A DNA stretch of 10,878 bases from JAATFY01 sp049276515 (lineage in GTDB: Bacteria; Pseudomonadota; Alphaproteobacteria; UBA9219), in contig JBASWO010000045.1 in NCBI GenBank assembly GCA_049276515.1, forward strand, positions 1 through 10,878, given 5' to 3'. Position numbers and translations under genes: made by a program. The notes beneath the pieces were generated by a model. The model was not told the origin of the DNA and ran no database searches. It worked only from the letters and a program-made list of their open reading frames with translations. Shown here one piece after another: positions 1 through 6,161 of the stretch (positions within the stretch are counted from its first letter, which is position 1; every line of letters starts with the position of its first letter).

Positions 1-187
1 ATGATACCCATCGACCCTTCGGCCCGTGATATGCAGGTAAAGGTTAAGTTTTGCTGGGGCGAATTCAACAATCATGAGAACTGGGGGTGGGTGGTAAGAT
101 CAGCAAGAATAACCTTTAAAACATTTCCGACAAAATGCTACTCCCTAAATTCTTAAATAAACTCAAACCGAAAGCCTGACTTATCCT

Positions 188-997
188 ATGCGGATCCTTT
201 TCTTTGGCGATATTATGGGCCGCAGCGGTCGTGACGGTTTGGCCAAGCATTTGCCTCAACTTAAAACGAAGCTGAAACCCGACGTTATCATTGTAAACGG
301 CGAGAATGCCGCTGGCGGTTTTGGCATTACCGATAAAATTGCCCAAGACTTCTATTCTATGGGCGTGGATTGCCTCACGACCGGCAATCATATTTTTGAT
401 CAAAAAGAAGTGATAGGCACTATTGATCGTGATCCCAAATTACTGCGCCCCTTTAATTACCCAGAAGGAACACCCGGCAAGGGCGCTTACATTCATACGC
501 TTTCCGACGGCAGAAAAATTCTGATCGCCAATATTATGGCGCGGCTTTTTATGGAGCCAGCGCTTGATGATCCCTTTGCTTCAGCTGAAAAATTACTCGC
601 ACCTTATCGGCTTGGCCAAAGCGTGCACGCCATCTTGATCGATCTCCATGGCGAAGCGACATCGGAGAAGCAAGCTTTCGCCCACAATCTAGATGGACGC
701 GTCTCAGCCGTTGTTGGAACGCATACCCATGTGCCAACAGCCGATGATCAAATTCTGCCCAAAGGTACGGCTTATATAAGTGACGTTGGCATGTGTGGTG
801 ATTACGACAGCGTGATTGGTGTAAAAAAAGAACTCTCGATTTGGCGCTTTACCCGCAAGATCCCAGGTGAGCGCATGACGCCTGCTGAAGGTGAAGCAAC
901 AGTTTGTGGCGTCTTTATTGAAACGAATGATGCGACAGGATCAGCAAAATCCATTGAGCCTTTACGGCTGGGCGGCAGGCTTCGGGCAGCGGGCTAG
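188..997 (+). CDS. ymdB: YmdB-family metallophosphoesterase (TIGR00282-like)
   Basis: This 269-aa protein belongs to the calcineurin-like metallophosphoesterases of the YmdB type, predicted cytoplasmic phosphodiesterases; the Bacillus member hydrolyses 2',3'-cyclic nucleotides. Visible metal-site motifs, in order, are GDIMGRSGR (residues 7-15, Asp8), VNGENAAGGFGIT (36-48, Glu39 and Asn40), TTGNHIFD (64-71, Asn67 and His68), IDLHGEATSEK (151-161) and VGTHTHVPTAD (177-187, His179 and His181). The usual DFHAEATSEK block reads DLHGEATSEK here. The length is normal for the family and the ATG begins the expected first beta strand (MRILFFGDIMG). No Shine-Dalgarno sequence is visible in the bases just before the ATG. 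The last 36 bases overlap the convergent 182-aa gene. The family call is firm; the physiological substrate is unknown. Confidence 0.93.
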   Translation: MRILFFGDIMGRSGRDGLAKHLPQLKTKLKPDVIIVNGENAAGGFGITDKIAQDFYSMGVDCLTTGNHIFDQKEVIGTIDRDPKLLRPFNYPEGTPGKGAYIHTLSDGRKILIANIMARLFMEPALDDPFASAEKLLAPYRLGQSVHAILIDLHGEATSEKQAFAHNLDGRVSAVVGTHTHVPTADDQILPKGTAYISDVGMCGDYDSVIGVKKELSIWRFTRKIPGERMTPAEGEATVCGVFIETNDATGSAKSIEPLRLGGRLRAAG

Positions 998-1510
998 AAG
1001 CTCACGCCTCTTTGCTTGAAGCCATTTTTTTCCATACCGGCTCACCAGAGCTTTTTCGATTTCTCTGAACTCGACCCTCACTCTTTTTTGAGCCGCGGTG
1101 TAAGCGGGTGTCCGTGCAACGTCACGGCAAATTAAATAACGTCCTATGTTGAGGCGTTCAAGACGTACAGCGGCATAGGTTGCTAGCAAAGCATGAAACT
1201 CGAAATCGCTTTGAGGACGATCAAGAAAAACAGTATTAAAGCCAAGGCGAATTTTTCGCTCAACTGTCTGTCGAATTGTTGTGGGAAGAGTTTCAGGCTT
1301 TCTCTGCACAAGTTCAGCAACAAAGGTGATGTTCTGGGCCTGAAGCCACCAAAGCTCAATGGATGAGAAAAAGAATTCTGAAACGCGTGCGAGATACAAA
1401 TCCTTCGGATGCGCCAGCATCACATCCATCGTAATGCGGGGATGGGGTGTCTCGGCCAAATCTGGACAAAGCCTATCTATCTTCTGATCAATTGCTAATT
1501 CTGGTCTCAT
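962..1510 (-). CDS. Unrecognised 182-aa protein
   Basis: I do not recognise this family. The predicted protein is soluble, probably mostly alpha-helical, with no signal peptide or membrane segment. An aromatic-rich stretch (FFFSSIELWWLQAQ, about residues 46-59) lies in the N-terminal third. The C-terminal third is strongly basic, with RVRVEFREIEKALVSRYGKK at about residues 142-161, and the tail ends in CPKPAAQP. The ATG at 1510 has a weak AGAAG-type ribosome site about five bases upstream. The gene converges on ymdB, overlapping its 3' end by 36 bases, and is divergent from the 272-aa gene across a 169-base gap. A full-length frame, a start with some ribosome-site signal and long open coding outside the overlap argue that it is real. 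Function cannot be assigned; a DNA- or RNA-binding role suggested by the basic tail would be a guess. Confidence 0.7.
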   Translation of the reverse strand: MRPELAIDQKIDRLCPDLAETPHPRITMDVMLAHPKDLYLARVSEFFFSSIELWWLQAQNITFVAELVQRKPETLPTTIRQTVERKIRLGFNTVFLDRPQSDFEFHALLATYAAVRLERLNIGRYLICRDVARTPAYTAAQKRVRVEFREIEKALVSRYGKKWLQAKRRELLARCPKPAAQP

Positions 1511-1679
1511 TATGTCTTCTTTTTAAAATCACATCATCAATGTAAGTGAATTATAGTCAGCACTGCCTAAAGCCCAATAGTTTCTTCCAACATGGTTAAT
1601 AAGCATCCATAGCTTGATGTGTCAAAAATACTTTGTCATATAGTCCTTATATTGAAGAGCTTTTTGGAGAATAAACATA

Positions 1680-2498
1680 ATGAGTTTGGCTGAGAATTTA
1701 AACATCACCTTTCATAGCGCATTTAAAGATCTGCGACATCAGGTGCGTATGGCCATCAATCACCAAAGTGCGCGCACAGTATCGCTTAGTTCCCTCGATG
1801 AGCCAAAAAGTAGTCGCATCTTAAAAGAACTCATCAATGCTCATGCCGGAGACCAAGCGGCGATGGATGATATACGTCAGGGGATCAATGAAGGCCTCAT
1901 GGATGTATTGGATAGCGGGCAAGATTTTTATTTTAATTGTATGCCAAAGCAAGCATGGCGGATGGTTGATATCCATCTTTTAGCGCGTGCGGCAACCTTC
2001 TCTTTGCAATACGGAAAGAATCTCGATATTTTTGAAGCCGAGAGTTTTTTTGATTTAGCTGAAGAATCTCCCCAGCGTTGGGCGGGCTTTATTAAAGAGA
2101 TGGCGCTCTTAGGTTATAGTTTTATTGTCTCCCAAAAAGTTGAAATAGATCCTGAAGGCAATAACTATGGCGTCATGGTTTACCGCCGACAAAATGGTAA
2201 TTTTTATTTTCGAAGCGGCTGCAATGATCATCCGTTGAAATATATGATTGATTATTACGATCGCATGGGCGGTGAAAAAGGCCGCTATCGTCGCTTGCGG
2301 GCTATTCCCACAATTATGAAACTACTCATTGAGCAGGGCGAAGTGGCACAAGCAGCTCATCGTAGGGATAGCCTCACAGCTGTGCAGAAAGAATTGACGG
2401 CACGTCTTAGTCAAATCGATAGGCTTGGGTTAGGAGAAGTCATTAAGCCAGCTATGCGTATGCGTATTGAAAATCTTGTCCCAGGCATAGGCGGGTAG
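1680..2498 (+). CDS. Unrecognised 272-aa protein
   Basis: No domain I know is evident. The protein appears cytoplasmic, without signal peptide or transmembrane helices. The N-terminal ~100 residues look helical and polar. The middle (about 115-200) mixes helices with likely beta strands (GYSFIVSQKVEID, YGVMVYRRQNGNFYF), ending in an aromatic and histidine segment (CNDHPLKYMIDYYDR). The C-terminal ~70 residues are helical and charged (RRDSLTAVQKELTARLSQID), possibly a short coiled coil. The ATG is preceded by GGAG at 1666-1669 with a 10-base gap. A possible weak promoter is TTGATG at 1614-1619, 17 bases, then CATATA. The gene is divergent from the 182-aa gene and stands 196 bases before groES, whose own promoter lies between, so it is probably transcribed alone. 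Function unknown. Confidence 0.8.
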   Translation: MSLAENLNITFHSAFKDLRHQVRMAINHQSARTVSLSSLDEPKSSRILKELINAHAGDQAAMDDIRQGINEGLMDVLDSGQDFYFNCMPKQAWRMVDIHLLARAATFSLQYGKNLDIFEAESFFDLAEESPQRWAGFIKEMALLGYSFIVSQKVEIDPEGNNYGVMVYRRQNGNFYFRSGCNDHPLKYMIDYYDRMGGEKGRYRRLRAIPTIMKLLIEQGEVAQAAHRRDSLTAVQKELTARLSQIDRLGLGEVIKPAMRMRIENLVPGIGG

Positions 2499-2560
2499 GG
2501 CTAAAAGTTAATAGACGGCGCCAGAACCCGCTAAAATCCTACCTGAAATCCTTAACAGCC

Positions 2561-2589
2561 CTTGAATATCCCCTCCGGATGGCCTATTT
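2561..2589 (+). promoter_or_regulatory. RpoH (sigma-32) heat-shock promoter of groESL
   Basis: CTTG at 2561-2564 is followed after 18 bases by CCTATTT at 2583-2589, an exact match to the alphaproteobacterial RpoH pattern CTTG-N17/18-CYTATNT. It predicts a transcript start near 2596 and a leader of about 100 bases before groES. No CIRCE repeat (TTAGCACTC-N9-GAGTGCTAA) is present between 2499 and 2694, so HrcA control is not supported; heat induction by RpoH alone is inferred. Confidence 0.75.
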
Positions 2590-2694
2590 GACTGCTACCC
2601 CATAAAGGGCGGCATTGAGCTGCATCGGGGCCCGGGTTAAAGGCTTGAAGCCAATGATTTCGGATACAAAATAACAATATAATGGAGCATACAG

Positions 2695-3012
2695 ATGAAG
2701 TTCCGTCCCTTGCATGACCGTGTAGTTGTCCGCCGCGTTGAAAGCGATGAGCGCACTGCTGGTGGCATCATTATTCCTGACACTGCCAAAGAAAAGCCAA
2801 GTGAAGGCGAAATTATCGCCGTTGGCCCAGGCGCGCGCGATGAAGCAGGCAAGATCGTTGCTCTTGATGTGAAAGTTGGCGATCGCATTCTGTTCGGCAA
2901 ATGGTCAGGTACAGAAGTGAAGATTGGCGGCGAAGATCTGCTGATCATGAAGGAATCCGACATTATGGGCATCATCGAAGCGACATCCAAGTCTTCGAAA
3001 AAAGCTGCCTAA
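2695..3012 (+). CDS. groES: GroES co-chaperonin (Hsp10)
   Basis: GroES forms the heptameric lid that caps the GroEL cage in the cytoplasm during ATP-driven protein folding. The 105-aa protein opens with the family signature FRPLHDRVVVRRVE. The mobile loop spans about residues 17-34 and contains the hydrophobic GroEL-binding residues in GGIIIPDTAKEKP. The roof and core motifs GEIIAVGPGARDEAGK, VKVGDRILFGKWSGTEVK and LLIMKESDIMGII follow. A lysine- and serine-rich tail (EATSKSSKKAA) makes it about eight residues longer than the common 95-97 aa form. GGAG at 2684-2687 sits seven bases before the ATG. It is the first gene of a two-gene operon with groEL, 39 bases downstream, behind an RpoH-type promoter. 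Confidence 0.98.
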   Translation: MKFRPLHDRVVVRRVESDERTAGGIIIPDTAKEKPSEGEIIAVGPGARDEAGKIVALDVKVGDRILFGKWSGTEVKIGGEDLLIMKESDIMGIIEATSKSSKKAA

Positions 3013-3051
3013 GAACATAGAACATATTCGTCAACCTGAAAGGTAAGTAAC

Positions 3052-4701
3052 ATGGCTGTTAAAGACATTCGTTTTTCCGTTGATGCTCGCGATCAAATGC
3101 TGCGCGGCGTCGATACACTCGCTAACGTCGTCAAAGTAACGTTAGGCCCCAAAGGTCGTAACGTTGTTATCGCTAAAAGCTTTGGCGCTCCCCGTAGCAC
3201 TAAGGACGGCGTAACCGTTGCTAAAGAAGTTGAGCTTTCAAATCCATTTGAGAATATGGGCGCACAAATGGTGCGTGAAGTTGCATCGAAAGCTAACGAT
3301 AAAGCTGGTGACGGCACAACAACCGCAACTGTTTTGGCTCAAGCCATCGCCCGCGAAGGCGTAAAGGCTGTTGCAGCTGGTATGAACCCAATGGATCTGA
3401 AGCGCGGCATCGAAGCAGCTGTTGAGCTGGTTGTTGCTGATCTCAAGGAACGTTCCAAGAAGGTTTCAAGCAACGCTGAAATCGCTCAAGTTGGCACCAT
3501 CTCAGCCAATGGCGACAAGGAAATCGGCAAGATGATTGCTGAAGCGATGGAAAGAGTTGGCCATGAATCGCCAATAACCGTCGAAGAAAACAAGAGCCTT
3601 GAAACGGAACTCGAAGTCGTTGAAGGCATGCAGTTTGATCGTGGCTATCTCTCACCTTATTTCGTCACTAATGCCGAAAAGATGGTGGTTGAGTTGGAAA
3701 GCCCCTTCATTTTGTATCACGAAAGCAAGCTCTCCTCGTTGCAACCTTTGCTGCCAGTTCTGGAAGCTGTGGTGCAGTCGGGCAAGCCTTTGCTCATCGT
3801 CGCCGAAGAAGTTGAAGGCGAAGCTTTGGCAACACTCGTGGTCAATAAGCTGCGTGGTGGCCTCAAAGTTGCTGCTGTTAAAGCTCCTGGTTTCGGCGAT
3901 CGCCGCAAAGCGATGCTTGAAGATATGGCTATCCTCACCGGTGGTCAGGTCATCTCACAGGATCTCGGCATCAAGCTCGAAAACGTGACACTCGAAATGT
4001 TGGGCACAGCTAAGAAAGTGCGCATCGATAAAGACAACAGCACCATCATCGATGGCGCTGGTAAGAAGAAAGACATCGAAGCGCGTTGCAACCAACTGCG
4101 TCAACAGATTGAAGAAACAACATCTGATTACGATAAGGAAAAGCTGCAAGAACGTTTGGCGAAGCTCGCTGGCGGTGTTGCTGTTATTCGTGTTGGCGGT
4201 GCGACGGAAGTCGAAGTGAAAGAACGCAAGGATCGCGTTGATGACGCTATGCACGCAACACGTGCTGCTGTTGAAGAAGGTGTCATCGCTGGCGGTGGCT
4301 CAGCTCTTCTTTATGCAACACGCGCTATCGAAAAAGTTCGCGTCTCCAATGATGATCAACGCCGTGGCGTTGACATCGTGCGTCGTGCACTTGAAGCACC
4401 TGTACGTCAAATCGCTGACAATGCTGGTACCGATGGTTCCGTTGTTGTTGGTCGTATGTTGGATCAAAAGGACACCAATTTCGGCTTCGACGCTCAAAAG
4501 GGCGAATATGCCGATATGCTCAAGTCCGGTATCTTGGATCCAACCAAGGTTGTTCGCACAGCTTTGGAAAGTGCTGCATCAGTTGCTGCGCTTCTGATCA
4601 CAACCGAAGCTATGATCGCCGATAAACCAGAAAAGAAATCATCTGGTGGCGGTGACATGGGTGGCGGTATGGGTGATATGGGCGGTATGGGCGGTTTCTA
4701 A
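3052..4701 (+). CDS. groEL: GroEL chaperonin (Hsp60)
   Basis: GroEL is the 14-mer ATP-driven folding chamber that works with GroES on non-native cytosolic proteins. At 549 aa it is full length. Visible landmarks are TLGPKGRNVVIAKSFGAP (30-47) and GDGTTTATVLAQ (86-97) with the catalytic Asp87, both in the equatorial ATP site. The apical-domain substrate and GroES binding region is around YLSPYFVTNAEKM. The signature AAVEEGVIAGGG and the C-terminal Gly-Met repeat (GGGDMGGGMGDMGGMGGF) are also present; the repeat projects into the cavity floor. An AAGG ribosome site lies a few bases before the ATG. The gene is cotranscribed with groES and ends at a strong intrinsic terminator. Nothing is truncated or unusual. 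Confidence 0.99.
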   Translation: MAVKDIRFSVDARDQMLRGVDTLANVVKVTLGPKGRNVVIAKSFGAPRSTKDGVTVAKEVELSNPFENMGAQMVREVASKANDKAGDGTTTATVLAQAIAREGVKAVAAGMNPMDLKRGIEAAVELVVADLKERSKKVSSNAEIAQVGTISANGDKEIGKMIAEAMERVGHESPITVEENKSLETELEVVEGMQFDRGYLSPYFVTNAEKMVVELESPFILYHESKLSSLQPLLPVLEAVVQSGKPLLIVAEEVEGEALATLVVNKLRGGLKVAAVKAPGFGDRRKAMLEDMAILTGGQVISQDLGIKLENVTLEMLGTAKKVRIDKDNSTIIDGAGKKKDIEARCNQLRQQIEETTSDYDKEKLQERLAKLAGGVAVIRVGGATEVEVKERKDRVDDAMHATRAAVEEGVIAGGGSALLYATRAIEKVRVSNDDQRRGVDIVRRALEAPVRQIADNAGTDGSVVVGRMLDQKDTNFGFDAQKGEYADMLKSGILDPTKVVRTALESAASVAALLITTEAMIADKPEKKSSGGGDMGGGMGDMGGMGGF

Positions 4702-4727
4702 GCCTTAACTGACCTCTAAAAAATTAA

Positions 4728-4755
4728 GGGCCGCTCGCAAGAGCGGCCCTTTTTT
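4728..4755 (+). terminator. Intrinsic terminator of groESL
   Basis: A perfect nine-base-pair stem, GGGCCGCTC paired with GAGCGGCCC, encloses a GCAA (GNRA-type) tetraloop and is followed by six T residues. It begins 27 bases after the groEL stop and should separate groESL from the 71-aa gene. Confidence 0.93.
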
Positions 4756-4829
4756 ATGCGTGAAAAAGGACTTTTACTTGCATCGTTTTTTAGAGAAGAT
4801 GCGTGAGAATTTTTAAGGGAAGTATTTAA

Positions 4830-5045
4830 ATGAATATGTTGAAGACAAGATTTGGCGAGAGCGCCAGAGTGACTGTGACGTGTCCCAAAGATAAAAAAAC
4901 AGTTGTGATCGAAGATGGCGTCAATCTTGGTGAAACTTTTCGAAGTGAAACCAATATTTTTTGTTATGTACGCATCGCCGCAGGTCCTGAGCGCGGCGAA
5001 ATTAAATTAGTTTGTGAAAGTGATATGCATCCAAAGGCTAAATAG
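4830..5045 (+). CDS. Unrecognised small 71-aa protein
   Basis: I cannot place this protein in a family. The sequence suggests a small beta-rich fold with strands near ARVTVTCP (12-19), KTVVIEDG (23-30), IFCYVRIA (43-50) and GEIKLVCE (57-64). It has three cysteines (18, 45, 62), each in or at the end of a predicted strand, which could bind metal or be redox active, though no CxxC pair is present. There is no signal peptide or membrane segment. AAGGGA at 4815-4820, nine bases before the ATG, is a reasonable ribosome site. The gene lies between the groEL terminator and its own terminator, so it is an independent unit rather than part of groESL. It is probably real because of the ribosome site and the matching terminator; function is unknown. 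Confidence 0.75.
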   Translation: MNMLKTRFGESARVTVTCPKDKKTVVIEDGVNLGETFRSETNIFCYVRIAAGPERGEIKLVCESDMHPKAK

Positions 5046-5055
5046 TAGAAAAATA

Positions 5056-5083
5056 AAAGGGCCATCCCTACGGATGGCCCTTT
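5056..5083. terminator. Bidirectional intrinsic terminator
   Basis: A 12-base-pair perfect stem (AAAGGGCCATCC with GGATGGCCCTTT) surrounds a four-base loop, CTAC. On the plus strand it ends the 71-aa gene. On the minus strand it is followed by a run rich in T (TTTTATTTTT), a better tail, and it lies 19 bases after the glutathione transferase stop. It therefore serves both convergent genes. Confidence 0.9.
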
Positions 5084-5102
5084 ATCTTTAGTATCACGTC
5101 AA

Positions 5103-5714
5103 TTAAGCAGCGGCTTTGTTGAGTAAGCCTTCGGCTTGAAGAGCTTCTTGTACCTTAGGACGAGCAGCAATGCGCTCTTTATAAGCATTCAGCTCGGCCG
5201 GCAAATTTATCTTCATGACTTGAGCCCAGGTCAGAATCGTGAAGAGATAGGCATCAGCCACAGAGAAACTATTCCCGGCAATAAACTCTTTGCCTTTCAA
5301 TTTTCCAGCGACGTAAGCCAGCCTTGTATCAAGCTTCTGGCGCGCAGCTGCATCGGCCTCATCATTTACTTTGTAAAAGAGGGGTGTGAAGCCCTTGTGG
5401 AGTTCCGTTGAAATATAATTGAGCCATTCCAAAAGACGGAAATGCTCGGAAGATCCTGTACGAGGCACCAAATTGGTCTCAGGCTTCAGGGACGCCAGAT
5501 ATTGAACAATGGCAACGCCTTCTGAAAGCACTTCGCCATTATCCATCTCAAGGGCTGGCACGGCACCCTTATCATTGATGGCAAGAAAATCTTTGCCACT
5601 GGCTGTTTTCTTAGCCTTCAAATCAACCTTCTCAAGATCGAATTTCAAGCCCGCTTCGCGCAAGATGATATGCGGTGAGAGTGAGCAAGCGCCGGGTGAA
5701 TAGTAAAGCTTCAT
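5103..5714 (-). CDS. gst: Beta-class glutathione S-transferase
   Basis: A cytosolic enzyme that conjugates or transfers glutathione to electrophiles, or uses it in redox reactions. The 203-aa protein starts with MKLYYSPGACSLSPHI, the bacterial beta-class hallmark with the active-site Cys10. The thioredoxin-like domain (1 to about 80) carries the cis-proline segment KGAVPALEM and the glutathione-binding VLSEGVAIVQYL, corresponding to the usual ESxAI. The helical domain follows, with the N-capping motif FSVADAYLFTIL near residues 150-161. Length is typical. AGGAG (5721-5725 on the plus strand) lies six bases before the ATG. It is divergent from an hxlR regulator, and the shared gap contains three related inverted repeats, suggesting that this regulator controls it. 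The exact substrate cannot be read from sequence. Confidence 0.95.
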   Translation of the reverse strand: MKLYYSPGACSLSPHIILREAGLKFDLEKVDLKAKKTASGKDFLAINDKGAVPALEMDNGEVLSEGVAIVQYLASLKPETNLVPRTGSSEHFRLLEWLNYISTELHKGFTPLFYKVNDEADAAARQKLDTRLAYVAGKLKGKEFIAGNSFSVADAYLFTILTWAQVMKINLPAELNAYKERIAARPKVQEALQAEGLLNKAAA

Positions 5715-5737
5715 AGATATCTCCTAACTGATGTTTG

Positions 5738-5752
5738 GTTACTTTAAGTAAC
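5738..5752. promoter_or_regulatory. Inverted repeat, putative operator site 1
   Basis: A perfect 7-1-7 inverted repeat, GTTACTT-T-AAGTAAC. It lies 24 bases upstream of the gst start codon, between that start and the other two related repeats. It is inferred to be a binding site for the adjacent HxlR-family dimer; no binding evidence is visible. Confidence 0.65.
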
Positions 5753-5792
5753 TATGGACAGAAATAAGAGAAGTGGTATATAAAAGCAAGTA

Positions 5793-5808
5793 GTTATATT
5801 AAAGTAAC
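5793..5808. promoter_or_regulatory. Inverted repeat, putative operator site 2
   Basis: An imperfect copy of the same element: GTTATAT, TA, AAGTAAC. The right half is identical to site 1, and the left half keeps GTTA. Flanking bases extend the outer pairing to TAGTTA and TAACTA (5791-5796 and 5805-5810). It lies in the AT-rich centre of the gst-hxlR gap, where promoter elements are expected. Confidence 0.55.
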
Positions 5809-5810
5809 TA

Positions 5811-5826
5811 ATTACCTAAAGGTAAC
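5811..5826. promoter_or_regulatory. Inverted repeat, putative operator site 3 overlapping the hxlR ribosome site
   Basis: ATTACCT, AA, AGGTAAC: a six-base perfect inverted repeat (TTACCT and AGGTAA) related to sites 1 and 2. It covers the presumed hxlR ribosome site (AAAGG, 5818-5822) and ends two bases before the start codon, which fits autoregulation. The role is inferred. Confidence 0.55.
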
Positions 5827-5828
5827 CA

Positions 5829-6161
5829 ATGAGGAATATCAAAGACTACAGCGATATTAGATGTCCCATGCATGGGCTTCTCAATCTGCTCTCAGGCACA
5901 TGGACATCCTATATTTTGTGGCTGATCCAAGAACATGGCTCGCTGCGTTTTGGCCAATTGAAAAAACAAATGCCAGGCATTTCAGCCAAAGTGCTGACCG
6001 AGCGTTTACGTAAATTGGAAGAGGGTGGCTTTGTCTCGCGCGTTCAAGAAGCAACCATTCCGCCCAAGGTGACGTATAGCCTCACCAAGCGCGGCGCACA
6101 ATTGCAAGCACCCTTAGATCAATTGAGTGCTCTGGCTAAGAAATGGTCTTCTGCAGCGTAA
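5829..6161 (+). CDS. HxlR-family winged helix-turn-helix transcriptional regulator
   Basis: HxlR proteins are small dimeric MarR-like DNA-binding regulators, often responding to aldehydes, quinones or other reactive species. This 110-aa member has the family N-terminus with Cys12-Pro13 (RCPMHGLLNLLSGTWT), where a cysteine acts as a redox sensor in several characterised members. The winged helix follows: recognition region GQLKKQMPGISAKVLTERLRKLEEGG and wing residues VSRVQEATIPPKVTYSLTKRG. The ATG is preceded by AAAGG at 5818-5822. It is divergent from gst, and three inverted repeats in the gap fit control of gst and of itself. Its TAA stop directly abuts the argG stop on the other strand. The family is certain; ligand and targets are inferred from position. 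Confidence 0.95.
   Translation: MRNIKDYSDIRCPMHGLLNLLSGTWTSYILWLIQEHGSLRFGQLKKQMPGISAKVLTERLRKLEEGGFVSRVQEATIPPKVTYSLTKRGAQLQAPLDQLSALAKKWSSAA

Noticed and set aside
3..29. Short tail reading DTHRPFGP then stop, possibly the end of an upstream gene
   Set aside because: Eight codons are too few to support any call.
1..156. Frame open from position 1 to a stop at 154-156 (51 codons, ATG at 1 and 31)
   Set aside because: No ribosome site, atypical composition (clusters of Trp and Asn) and no resemblance to a known protein. It could also be a fragment cut by the window edge, so I did not list it.
1613..1626. TTGATGTGTCAAAA as an FNR/CRP-type site
   Set aside because: The right half does not match ATCAA at the required spacing, so it is not a credible FNR box.
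2491..2543. Possible terminator after the 272-aa gene (GCGGGT 2491-2496 with ACCCGC 2526-2531; GGTAGG with CCTACC)
   Set aside because: The two pairings are mutually exclusive, the loops are long and no T-run follows, so it is not a convincing intrinsic terminator.
3599..3988. Alternative-frame open stretches inside groEL (also 4238-4597 and the antisense ones)
   Set aside because: They lie wholly inside groEL, whose frame is unmistakable, and resemble nothing; they are coding shadows.
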